A DNA stretch of 64,000 nucleotides from NCBI RefSeq assembly GCF_021044565.1, contig NZ_CP087997.1, positions 4,154,001-4,218,000 of the forward strand, given 5' to 3'. Of the stretch, positions 1 to 6,723 are shown one piece after another. Under the pieces are notes generated by a model. It made no database searches and had not been told where the DNA came from. It worked only from the letters and a program-made list of their open reading frames with translations. Made by a program: the position numbers and the translations under genes. Within the stretch, counting starts at the first letter, position 1; every line of letters begins with the position of its first letter. The stretch is from Subtercola endophyticus (GTDB lineage Bacteria > Actinomycetota > Actinomycetes > Actinomycetales > Microbacteriaceae).

Positions 1-2
1 AC

Positions 3-455
3 ATGGGATTTTCGGCACTCGAGATTCGAGATGGTTCGCTGCTCTTTCTTGAAAAGTTCGAGACCACCGCTGGCGACGACCTGACCACTTTGATCGGTGA
101 CACCGATCGAAGTGTCTGGGCGGACGGAGGAACTACTGACCCCGCGGCTTGGTTCAACTGGATCAGATGCCTGTGGCTGATGAAGGGGATATCCAGCGTG
201 TGGAAGGGCGGTCAGAAGGTAGAAGTGCAAACCGATACCGGAGATCTGGCCGTCTTAGAGTGGCTGCCGTGTAGGAATACCGACTGGCCGCCGGGATACG
301 ATGCGGTGGCTGTAGGGCGTCCGTTTACAGAGCTATCGGGATTTGAAATGTTTGTTTCCGCTTTGCGAGAATTTGACTCACGCGGAACCGCCGGAGGGAT
401 TAAGCAATTCCGGTCAAACCTTTCCGATTCGGGGTGGCCCTCAATCCCCCTGTAG
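3..455 (+). CDS. Hypothetical protein, possibly cut by window edge
   Basis: This ORF encodes about 150 residues and begins at an ATG two bases into the window, so the true start may lie outside. I do not recognise the family. The protein is acidic and aromatic-rich (several Trp, including WFNWIRCLW and DWPPGYD near the middle) with no signal peptide or membrane segment. It is the first of a run of small plus-strand genes with lower GC than the rest of the window, which suggests an accessory island. By context (inference only) it could belong to an orphan immunity-gene array. Confidence 0.5.
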   Translation: MGFSALEIRDGSLLFLEKFETTAGDDLTTLIGDTDRSVWADGGTTDPAAWFNWIRCLWLMKGISSVWKGGQKVEVQTDTGDLAVLEWLPCRNTDWPPGYDAVAVGRPFTELSGFEMFVSALREFDSRGTAGGIKQFRSNLSDSGWPSIPL

Positions 456-571
456 ATCGGGTCTGCAACGCGATGCGAATTCACCACCAAAACAGCCACA
501 TCACAACAACTGCAAACCGCTTACTCAACTGCTCAAGACCCCAATGTGCCGATGAACCTGAATTGCATTCC

Positions 572-781
572 ATGAGTAGTTCGAGTGGGCCCGAGTGGGC
601 AAAGGCGAGCGATTTGATGGCGCGCCTGGAGGCGGACCCCGCATACCAAGCGGCTGTTGCAAAAAGAGAAGAGGCCAGGCGAGAATCGGCATTTGGGCAG
701 CATGGTGGTTGGCCTCAAGTTCCCTTACGTCAAGGGATCGGAATTGAGAACTTCCAAGACGGCGCACCTTTAGGGCAGTAG
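572..781 (+). CDS. Small hypothetical protein (69 aa)
   Basis: The likely start is the ATG at 572 rather than the longer open frame from 434, because only the part after 572 looks protein-like: it is charged and Ala-rich (WAKASDLMARLEADPAYQ, then a KREEARRE helix). It ends 11 bases before the next gene, so the two are probably cotranscribed. The N-terminal helical segment resembles short linkers seen in actinobacterial accessory proteins, but no function can be assigned. It may be the truncated remains of a longer protein. Confidence 0.4.
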   Translation: MSSSSGPEWAKASDLMARLEADPAYQAAVAKREEARRESAFGQHGGWPQVPLRQGIGIENFQDGAPLGQ

Positions 782-792
782 CTAGGAGAACA

Positions 793-1155
793 ATGGCTTA
801 TGGACTAGATGGGGCCGCTGTGACTTTTGGCGGGTCGGAGAAACAGGGTGCGTGGAAGGCGATAATCAATGGCATTCCTGCAACACGCGTTCAACGAATA
901 CCGGATTCAGATGACGCATTGGTTCTGTGGGACTACATGGCATCGACAGAGGGACGCTTCGACAATTTACTTCGAATTAGGCCGGACGGAACTATTAGGT
1001 GGAGGGCGACCTTACCGAAGGTTGACGAGAACGACACTTTCGTATCCTTTGAAATATCTGCCAGTGGCACCCTCGCCGCGAACACTTGGAGTGGGTACAA
1101 AGTGGATATCGACATCCGGACGGGGGAGATTCAAAGTACCCGGTTTGTCAAGTAG
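793..1155 (+). CDS. Hypothetical beta-rich protein (120 aa)
   Basis: A 120-residue soluble protein starting at ATG 793, with GGAG about 7 bases upstream. The pattern LLRIRPDGTIRWRATLP followed by SFEISASGTLAANTW and a closing VDIDIRTGEI strand resembles beta-meander repeats of small polymorphic-toxin immunity-type proteins. That is a fold impression, not a family match. It lies in the same direction as its neighbours and close behind the 69-aa gene. No catalytic motif is visible. Confidence 0.5.
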   Translation: MAYGLDGAAVTFGGSEKQGAWKAIINGIPATRVQRIPDSDDALVLWDYMASTEGRFDNLLRIRPDGTIRWRATLPKVDENDTFVSFEISASGTLAANTWSGYKVDIDIRTGEIQSTRFVK

Positions 1156-1198
1156 CCAAGGGTCCCTGCCTGCTGATAAGGACGAAACCGCAGCCAAC

Positions 1199-1220
1199 GT
1201 TCCGTTCGGGCGAACGGGAC
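1199..1220 (+). terminator. Possible hairpin after 120-aa gene
   Basis: Ten-base arms (1199-1208 and 1211-1220) pair with one G-U and a very short loop, about 45 bases after the stop of the 120-aa gene. There is no long T tract, so termination is uncertain. The rest of 1221-1320 shows nothing else. Confidence 0.3.
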
Positions 1221-1320
1221 AGGTTTGAAACATAGTTAACACCAACTGCACTACGAAGAATTTGACGTCCCTCCCTCACTTCGTGCGGCTGGGCATGTCT
1301 AACTTGATGAAGGCGCGACC

Positions 1321-1584
1321 ATGAAAATCACCTATGACAAATTTGCTGACGCCGTTTACATACAGTTGGCCGAGTCAATTGCCCCGGGCGGCGTTGCCAA
1401 TGTGTATTTGTGTGACCCGGATCAGATGGGCGGCATCGTCAACATCGACCTCGATGAGGCAGGACAGATCATAGGATTAGAAATCCTGACTGCCAGTTCG
1501 ATGCTCCCAAAGAATGTGCTCGACGAGGCCGACGGCATCGGCGATGGCGCGGTGTCCGAAACAAAGCTTTCTGGTTCAAGCTGA
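1321..1584 (+). CDS. DUF2283 family protein
   Basis: An 87-residue protein beginning MKITYDKFADAVYIQL, followed by a middle strand VNIDLDEAGQIIGLEIL. This is the characteristic DUF2283 pattern: a short beta-rich domain with an 'aDavYi' start and a 'G...GiEil' strand. The biochemical role of the family is not established. The start at 1321 is the only ATG that keeps the conserved N terminus. The C-terminal 25 residues after the domain are acidic and variable. It lies upstream of the broken TPR gene. Confidence 0.8.
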   Translation: MKITYDKFADAVYIQLAESIAPGGVANVYLCDPDQMGGIVNIDLDEAGQIIGLEILTASSMLPKNVLDEADGIGDGAVSETKLSGSS

Positions 1585-1605
1585 CTCGAGCGAAGTAAGC
1601 GTTCG

Positions 1606-2531
1606 ATGCAAAGATCTAATGATCCCTTGCTTTGGCGCGCGATTATTTATCTGGAATCGGGTAGGGCGCAGGAAGCGCAGAAGATAATCGCTGAGCATCT
1701 GTCTTTGCGGCCGGATGACGTTGAAGCTCTGATCATTCTCAGTCGGGCTCTCATCCAGTTAGATGATTCCGCGGGCGCGGTGAAGGTGGCCTCGCGTGCC
1801 TCGAGTATCGTGCCGAATGATGCTAGGGCATGGAGGGCGGTTGCGGCGGCACTTTCGAATCTAAACCGATATGAGGAGGCTCGAGATAGCGCACTGACAT
1901 GTTTGCGACTGGAACCGACCTCGTGGGCGGCGCTGAGGGAAACCCATCAGGCAGCATGCGTCTCGATCTGGTTCAAGGCGATATTGCGCATCTCTGCAAC
2001 AGCATTAGGGACGGCCTTATCTGCCTCACATATGGAGCCAGAAAACGCTAAGACCTGGAGAGTGCTAGCGACAGCATTTTCGCATGCGGCCTATCACGAT
2101 AATGCCCGCGTCAGTGCACTGAGATCTCTCCGCCTGGATCAACTTCCTTGGTGGCGCACGGTGCAGTTGCGGATGACGACGAAAGCGAGCATCGTGTCAC
2201 CGATCGGGGCCTTAAGTCGGCGCGAGCTGCTGTTCGTCTGGCTCCAAATCAGCCCGATGCTTATCTGGCGTTGGGAAACTTTGCCTTGATCGCCAAAGAT
2301 CTTGCCGCTGCGGAGACCGCTTTTCGCGCCGCTCTACGGATCCAACCAGAACATGCTTCCGCGCGACACAACCTAGTGCTGATCAGGATGCCCTACGGAG
2401 ACTTCGGGGGTGCCGCAAGCGAACTACTAGCCGTTCTCGCTAACAAGCCAAACCATGCTTTCGCTAATCGAAATTTACGTAAGGAAACTGGTCAGCAGGC
2501 TATGGAAGGTCCACATTGGAGGGTGAATTGA
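1606..2531 (+). pseudogene. TPR-repeat protein, frameshifted
   Basis: The first frame (1606-2289) encodes helical repeats of TPR type (SGRAQEAQKIIAEHLSLRPDD, then LNRYEEARDSALTCLRLEP). Near 2145-2152 the homology moves to another frame, which continues with SARAAVRLAPNQPDAYLALG and AETAFRAALRIQPEHASARH to 2531. Restoring one G in the TTGGTGG stretch at about 2148-2153 joins the halves and gives a PWVAH segment parallel to the earlier PTSWAAL unit. I read this as one TPR gene broken by a one-base deletion. TPR proteins are generally protein-protein interaction scaffolds. A shorter paralogue lies at 3013. Confidence 0.6.
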
Positions 2532-3010
2532 AGGCGAGCGAGGCATTTGCGGCCTGGATGACTCGAACGGCTACAGTCGACGACGTCTACCTCAGCCAAG
2601 TGGCCGATAGCGCGCCCGAGTTCGGAATGGACCGCGATGCAGTAATTCCGGCACTCAAGATTGGCGTCGACAGGCGATGGTTTGTCATTCGGGACTCAAG
2701 CGGGAGCGTGGTTACTGAGCCAATTCGCGTAGAGCAGGGGGGCCGGGTCAGGGGCGTTCCGGCCGCCTGGGCCGAGCCAGGATTCTGGGAGGCGTACTTC
2801 GACGCCGACCCGGTCGCCTTAGACGTCTATGAGCGAGAATCTCGGTGTGAATCTGAGGCCGACTCAGGTGACACCCCTCCTGGGCATATCGCACTCCTGA
2901 AATTGCTTCTGAAGAACGTGCATCTTCGATTTGGCGGCGGCGTCGCGCGAACTCGGTCGTCGAGAAGAGACAGCGCAGGATTCTTGTCGTCGTTGTCCTG
3001 GTTGGCCTAA
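2516..3010 (+). CDS. Hypothetical protein (about 160 aa)
   Basis: The open frame starts at a TTG (2516) and overlaps the end of the TPR pseudogene; a second TTG follows four codons later. The protein is soluble and acidic (FAAWMTRTATVDDVYLSQVAD, later VPAAWAEPGFWEAYFDADP) until about residue 125. After that it becomes Arg/Ser-rich, as if the frame had run past a lost stop. I do not recognise the family. It lies between the TPR pseudogene and its truncated paralogue, so it may itself be decaying. Confidence 0.4.
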   Translation: MEGELKASEAFAAWMTRTATVDDVYLSQVADSAPEFGMDRDAVIPALKIGVDRRWFVIRDSSGSVVTEPIRVEQGGRVRGVPAAWAEPGFWEAYFDADPVALDVYERESRCESEADSGDTPPGHIALLKLLLKNVHLRFGGGVARTRSSRRDSAGFLSSLSWLA

Positions 3011-3012
3011 TA

Positions 3013-3321
3013 GTGGAGTATTTGCTTTGGTTGGCAGCTGCTTACTTGGGATCAGGCAAGGCGCGAGATGCCCAGAAAATAGCGTCGGAGCACTTGTCGA
3101 CGCGACCAGATGACGCTGAGGCATTGTTGATTCTCAGTCAAGCTCATCTTCAGTTGGGGGAACCTGGGCGAGCACTGGAGGCGGCGTCGCGTGTCACGAC
3201 ACTTGAGCCGGACAACGCCGCGGGATGGCGGGTCATCTCGAAGGTGTTCTCGCATCTGAGCCGCCATTACGACGCTCGTTTCGCTGCGCTGACGTCCGTG
3301 CGGTTATGCCTAATACTGTAA
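3013..3321 (+). pseudogene. Truncated TPR paralogue
   Basis: About 100 residues align closely with the first TPR units of the gene at 1606 (both share the order LLW..A..YL.SG.A.dAQKI..EHLS.RPDD.EAL.ILS). The homology ends at about 3295, where the expected LRLEP turn becomes VRLCLIL and a stop. It is a paralogue lacking its C-terminal two thirds. The start is a GTG. It shows that the island held at least two copies of this TPR family. Confidence 0.55.
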
Positions 3322-3385
3322 AGGGCCTGGGTAGCAGGAGTACGCGCACGGGCACTTTCGATTACAACCTGGAATACGTAGGGCC

Positions 3386-3706
3386 ATGACCATTGACAAG
3401 AATGAAGGTAACGATCTCATTTGGCCCTACTGGTCAATTGACCTACCCGGATTGAGTCCGAAAAACGGAGTTCGCCTGCTGGAGTGGGCTAAGCGCGAGA
3501 ATATTTCACTCACTGGCATCTTGATCGATCCAACGAACTCATACACTTCGAGCGTTGACGCAGAAACGGCGCAAACGCTTGTAGCCGCAATCGAGATCGC
3601 CTTGGAATCCAACAAGTTGCAAACCGACCAAGTTCTCATCGCGAAGTCTCTCGCCGGTCAGGTTCGCGACTGGTTAGACCAGTCAACTTCCGGGACAAGT
3701 GATTGA
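3386..3706 (+). CDS. Hypothetical protein (106 aa)
   Basis: A small soluble protein starting at ATG 3386. It is moderately acidic with a helical C-terminal half (DAETAQTLVAAIEIALES) and no membrane or catalytic motif. The family is not recognised. It lies last in the plus-strand run before the IS-disrupted gene, and its base composition matches the island rather than the rest of the window. An orphan immunity protein or antitoxin would fit the context but nothing proves it. Confidence 0.5.
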   Translation: MTIDKNEGNDLIWPYWSIDLPGLSPKNGVRLLEWAKRENISLTGILIDPTNSYTSSVDAETAQTLVAAIEIALESNKLQTDQVLIAKSLAGQVRDWLDQSTSGTSD

Positions 3707-3940
3707 CGGTCAAGTCCCCCGGGGGTGGATGCTCGTATTGTTGTCAAGCGGTGTTCGGGGGCGTGATTTGGTCCAGCGCTGCGGTGACGAGTTGTTCTAG
3801 TTGTGGGTCGGCTCGGGTTCCGATCTCGACACGAGACTCCAACAACGAAATCGACCACGGCCATCTGGATGAGTTTTCAAATGAAGGCATGCAGTACTCG
3901 GTTTCAGGTGAGTTCGGCGCAATCAAAATCGACGCTGATT

Positions 3941-3949
3941 ACTTTGAGG
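3941..3949. repeat. Left 9-bp target site duplication of IS256 element
   Basis: The sequence actttgagg lies immediately left of the IS and is repeated exactly at 5367-5375. Duplications of 8-9 bp are typical of IS256-family transposition. Confidence 0.85.
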
Positions 3950-5366
3950 GTCACGTCCCGTTGTGTGGTGGAGTTTCTCGACACCGTGCGGGGATCAATT
4001 CATTGATTATGCGGCAGCGAGTTCTGGGATAACAACCACCTCCTCGACCTCGTTGAGTGTGGTGTCGAGTTCCTTCATTGAGGCTTCGGAAAAGTAGCGT
4101 CGCTCGCCGGCTTCCCATTCGTCGTGCTGCTCGACGAGGACAGATCCGGCGAGGCGGAGCATCGCTGCTGGGTTCGGGAACACGCCGACGACGTCGGTGC
4201 GGCGTTTGATTTCTTTGTTCACCCGTTCCAGCGGGTTCGTGGACCAGATCTGACGCCAATGCTTCGGCGGGAAGCTCGCGAACGCGAGCAGGTCCGGGCG
4301 GGCGTCGTTCAGCATCGTCGCGACTTTCGGGTGGGAGCGTTCCAGCATTTTCGTGACCTCGTCGAACTGGCCGTTCACGTGCTCTTTGTCGGGTTGGGCG
4401 AAGATCGTGCGAATGATCGAGCCAACCATCTCCTGCGATCCTTTCGGGATCACCGCGAGCACGTTGCGCATGAAATGCACCCGGCACCGCTGCCACGACG
4501 CACCCTGCACCGTCACGGTGATCGCCTTGATCAGGCCGGCGTGCGCGTCGGAGATCACGAGCCTCACGCCGTTCAGGCCGCGGGCTTTCAGGCCGCGGAG
4601 GAACTCGGTCCAGAATGCCTCGTTTTCGCTGTCACCGACGTCGAAACCGAGGACTTCACGGTGCCCGTCAGCGGCGACACCGACCGCGACAACGATCGCC
4701 TGTGACACGACCCGATGATTCACGCGTGCTTTGCAGTACGTCGCGTCGAGGAACACGTACGGGTATGCCTGCCCGGTCAGGTCACGATCCCGGAACGCAG
4801 CAACCTCCTGGTCGAGGTCAGCGCAGATGCGTGACACCTCCGACTTCGATATGCCCGTGTCAGCGCCGAGCGCTTTCACGAGGTCATCGACCTTTCGGGT
4901 CGAGACGCCGTGCAGGTACGCCTCCATCACGACCGCGAACAAAGCCTGATCAACCCGTCGGCGGCGTTCCAGCAGCGACGGGAAGAACGTGCCCGCCCGC
5001 AGTTTCGGGATCTTCAACTGCAGATCCCCAGCCGTCGTGGTCAGCAGGCGTTGCCGGACCCCGTTTCGTTGCGTGACCCGATCGGTACTGCGTTCGTAGG
5101 GTCCGGCGCCGATGAACGCGGCAGCTTCCGCGTCGATCAGTTCCTGGTACAGCGTTTCGGTCGCGACCCTGACCCGGTCGCTGACATCAGTGAGTTTCAG
5201 TTGGCCAAGCAGCTCGAGCAAGGCAGAATTATCCAGAGCCATCGTGCGTGAGTCCATTCCATGAGTAGCTTTAGTCGGTGCTCATCGACCATCGCACGAT
5301 GGCTCACCACGTCGACAACACGACGCTCAGCTAGCCAAAAATTCCACCACCCACGGGGACGCAACC
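3950..5366 (-). mobile_element. IS256-family insertion sequence, complete
   Basis: A 1417-bp element with imperfect terminal inverted repeats: the left end ggtcacgtcccgttgtgtgg and the complement of the right end agree at about 22 of 28 positions. It carries one transposase gene on the minus strand. The exact 9-bp direct repeats on both sides and an intact transposase suggest a fairly recent, possibly still mobile insertion. It sits inside a small island gene. Confidence 0.9.
4007..5257 (-). CDS. IS256-family (Mutator-type) transposase
   Basis: A 416-residue DDE transposase, the normal length for the family. The N-terminal DNA-binding part (residues 1-150) includes the ERSTDRVTQRNGVRQR segment usual in this family. 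The likely catalytic residues are Asp in VFLDATYCKAR, Asp in LVISDAHAGL, and Glu in NPLERVNKEIKRR. The conserved RCRVHFMRN motif is present. It should catalyse cut-and-copy movement of the surrounding element by acting on the terminal repeats at 3950 and 5366. The gene appears intact. Confidence 0.95.
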   Translation of the reverse strand: MDSRTMALDNSALLELLGQLKLTDVSDRVRVATETLYQELIDAEAAAFIGAGPYERSTDRVTQRNGVRQRLLTTTAGDLQLKIPKLRAGTFFPSLLERRRRVDQALFAVVMEAYLHGVSTRKVDDLVKALGADTGISKSEVSRICADLDQEVAAFRDRDLTGQAYPYVFLDATYCKARVNHRVVSQAIVVAVGVAADGHREVLGFDVGDSENEAFWTEFLRGLKARGLNGVRLVISDAHAGLIKAITVTVQGASWQRCRVHFMRNVLAVIPKGSQEMVGSIIRTIFAQPDKEHVNGQFDEVTKMLERSHPKVATMLNDARPDLLAFASFPPKHWRQIWSTNPLERVNKEIKRRTDVVGVFPNPAAMLRLAGSVLVEQHDEWEAGERRYFSEASMKELDTTLNEVEEVVVIPELAAA

Positions 5367-5375
5367 ACTTTGAGG
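5367..5375. repeat. Right 9-bp target site duplication of IS256 element
   Basis: An exact copy of actttgagg at 3941-3949. Between the transposase start (5257) and this point, only the IS end with its inverted repeat is present. Confidence 0.85.
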
Positions 5376-5381
5376 TTGAGC

Positions 5382-5702
5382 TTGAGTGATTTGGCGACTG
5401 ATTCTGACGTGCTCGAGCAGTCAACGATTGCGGCGACCGTTTACGCGCTGAGGGCTCGCGAAGCTGCTGCCTATGACTCCGCGTTTTGCGCCGCTAATCA
5501 GGTGTTCGATTTCGCGGATGCGGCATTACAGAAACGTGCTCCACAAATCGCGTACTCCGCGCCGACGGCCTCGTCCGAAGAGATACGAGTCGCGTTAGAA
5601 GCGCTGGAGAGCTGCCTCACGGCAGCCGAGAACGAATCAAATCACGCGGTCCATAGCGTATCCGTGCAGCACGGGGCGAAACCGTCCCGTGCTGCACGGT
5701 AA
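5382..5702 (+). CDS. Hypothetical protein overlapping the disrupted gene
   Basis: An open frame of about 106 residues whose candidate TTG start overlaps the stop of the disrupted gene (TTGAGTGA), suggesting former translational coupling. The sequence is Ala-rich and helical (TVYALRAREAAAYDSAF, EEIRVALEALESCLTAAE). The same start region recurs after the intact paralogue at 6334 but decays within 40 codons there. That supports an ancestral two-gene cassette. The function is unknown, and with its partner broken the gene may no longer be translated. Confidence 0.35.
   Translation: MSDLATDSDVLEQSTIAATVYALRAREAAAYDSAFCAANQVFDFADAALQKRAPQIAYSAPTASSEEIRVALEALESCLTAAENESNHAVHSVSVQHGAKPSRAAR
5662..5699 (+). 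terminator. Perfect hairpin at 3' end of small ORF
   Basis: Arms of 14 bp (ccgtgcagcacggg and its exact complement) surround a 10-base loop and overlap the last codons of the preceding ORF. No T tract follows, so it is a strong RNA hairpin of uncertain role. Confidence 0.5.
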
Positions 5703-5809
5703 GATGAGCATCAATCGGCTCTGTGGAGTGAGCCGGAACGTCACAGCGCCAATTGGGTAAGGGACTCGATCGTACAGGGAGCACCGCTGTCGGAAGGAGA
5801 GACAACTTC

Positions 5810-5983
5810 ATGATGGATGAGCTGGGCCCAGCTGATGCAGTTCAAGAAGCGAAGACCCGCACGTGGAAATTAGAAATTCGGACGGGCAAAGGACTGACCC
5901 GTATGGAAACAGCGTCACGAGGAAGAGTCCAAGCAACCACGCCTCGATCACTTGGGATCTCGGGCAATGAGCATAGGTGCTGA
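5810..5983 (+). CDS. Small hypothetical protein (57 aa)
   Basis: ATG 5810 is preceded by a strong ribosome site, GAAGGAGAG, at the correct spacing. The product starts MMDELGPADAVQEAKTRTW and becomes basic (KLEIRTGKGLTRMET). The gene overlaps the start of the following gene by 17 bases, so the two are likely translated together. No family is recognised. The good ribosome site is the main reason to accept it. Confidence 0.45.
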   Translation: MMDELGPADAVQEAKTRTWKLEIRTGKGLTRMETASRGRVQATTPRSLGISGNEHRC

Positions 5984-6338
5984 ATCTCCCGAGCTTGTTG
6001 GCATTGACCTCGAAGACAGCTATGTACTGAACGTCGAGTCGTTCCCATCGAATGTATGGATTTCGTTCGATTTCGTGCTCACCGAGGAACATCCAAGTTA
6101 CCTGCCGCCCGACGCTGATTCCCAGTTCTGCTTTAGACGAGGCAGAATTGTGTTCCACGGCGTTACGCATTGCGACTGGTCGGGTCAGGGAGAGTTAGTG
6201 CCAGCACGAGACGCCAACAATGAAATCGACTACGGCCATCTCGATGAGTTTTCAAATGAAGGTAAGCGGTACTCGGTTTCGGGCGAGTTCGGTGCAATGA
6301 AAATCGAGGCCGATCGCTTTGAGGTTCAGCTTGAGTGA
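5967..6338 (+). CDS. Beta-rich immunity-type hypothetical protein, intact copy
   Basis: A 123-residue protein starting at ATG 5967. It alternates hydrophobic strands (YVLNVESFPSNVWISFDFVL, CFRRGRIVFHGVTHCDW) and ends in the HLDEFSNEG...YSVSGEFGAMKIEA block that is duplicated in the IS-split copy at 3830. The composition and small size resemble single-domain immunity proteins found in actinobacterial toxin islands, but no toxin gene is visible in the window, so the role is inference. It overlaps the 57-aa gene. Confidence 0.5.
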   Translation: MSIGAESPELVGIDLEDSYVLNVESFPSNVWISFDFVLTEEHPSYLPPDADSQFCFRRGRIVFHGVTHCDWSGQGELVPARDANNEIDYGHLDEFSNEGKRYSVSGEFGAMKIEADRFEVQLE

Positions 6339-6464
6339 TTTAGCGACTGATTCTGATGCCTCGAGTGAACCGTCTACGGTCTTCTGCCGCTTCTATGCGC
6401 GATCAGTTCAGCTGCCCGAAGCGCCCCAGGTTTGGTGCCGCATCCTTTTGAGCTGAAGGATGTA

Positions 6465-6515
6465 TGTCATGATCCCGCGCTCCGTGACTGGGCAGTGCGC
6501 TTGGTGCGGGAGTGA
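6465..6515 (+). pseudogene. IS3-type OrfA N-terminal remnant
   Basis: Seventeen codons read CHDPALRDWAVRLVRE then stop, which resembles the N-terminal segment of IS3-family OrfA proteins. Nothing of the rest of the orf follows. It marks decay at the right edge of the island. Confidence 0.45.
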
Positions 6516-6534
6516 TTGGGCCTGGGACTGATTC

Positions 6535-6627
6535 CTACTTGTTTCCCTGTCCGGCGGTCGTCGGTGGGGCCGATTTTCTGATCAGCTCGGTCTCATACAG
6601 CCAGGTCACCGCCTTAGCCCAGGCATT
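6535..6627 (-). pseudogene. IS3-type OrfB remnant
   Basis: The minus strand reads NAWAKAVTWLYETELIRK, close to the 'NALAEAvnGLYKTELI' motif near the end of IS3-family OrfB transposases, and stops after 30 codons. The rest of 6339-6723 holds a degenerate copy of the 5382 ORF start (6334-6453) and no other gene. Confidence 0.5.
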
Positions 6628-6723
6628 CTGGAACGAAACTCACACTTTTCCGGTCAAGGGCGGGCGTCAATTGGCTTCAGTCAGCGAGCGGCCCGAGCAT
6701 CTGCATTTCGGCTGGCGGTTCGG

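Larger units (their letters stand above)
3830..5389 (+). pseudogene. Immunity-type gene remnant split by IS256 element
   Basis: The left part (3830-3949) encodes a C-terminal segment (NNEIDHGHLDEFSNEG, then SVSGEFGAIKIDADYFE). The right part (5376-5389) encodes VELE and the stop. Removing the IS and one copy of the 9-bp duplication restores an uninterrupted frame ending DYFEVELE, matching the end of the intact paralogue at 5967-6338 (ADRFEVQLE). The N-terminal two thirds are absent, so the copy was already incomplete. Bases 3707-3829 hold no convincing gene. Confidence 0.75.

Noticed and set aside
3744..3926. Possible transposase C-terminal fragment on the minus strand (ends DPQLEQLVTAALDQI)
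   Set aside because: Too short and without a diagnostic motif; kept only as a note.
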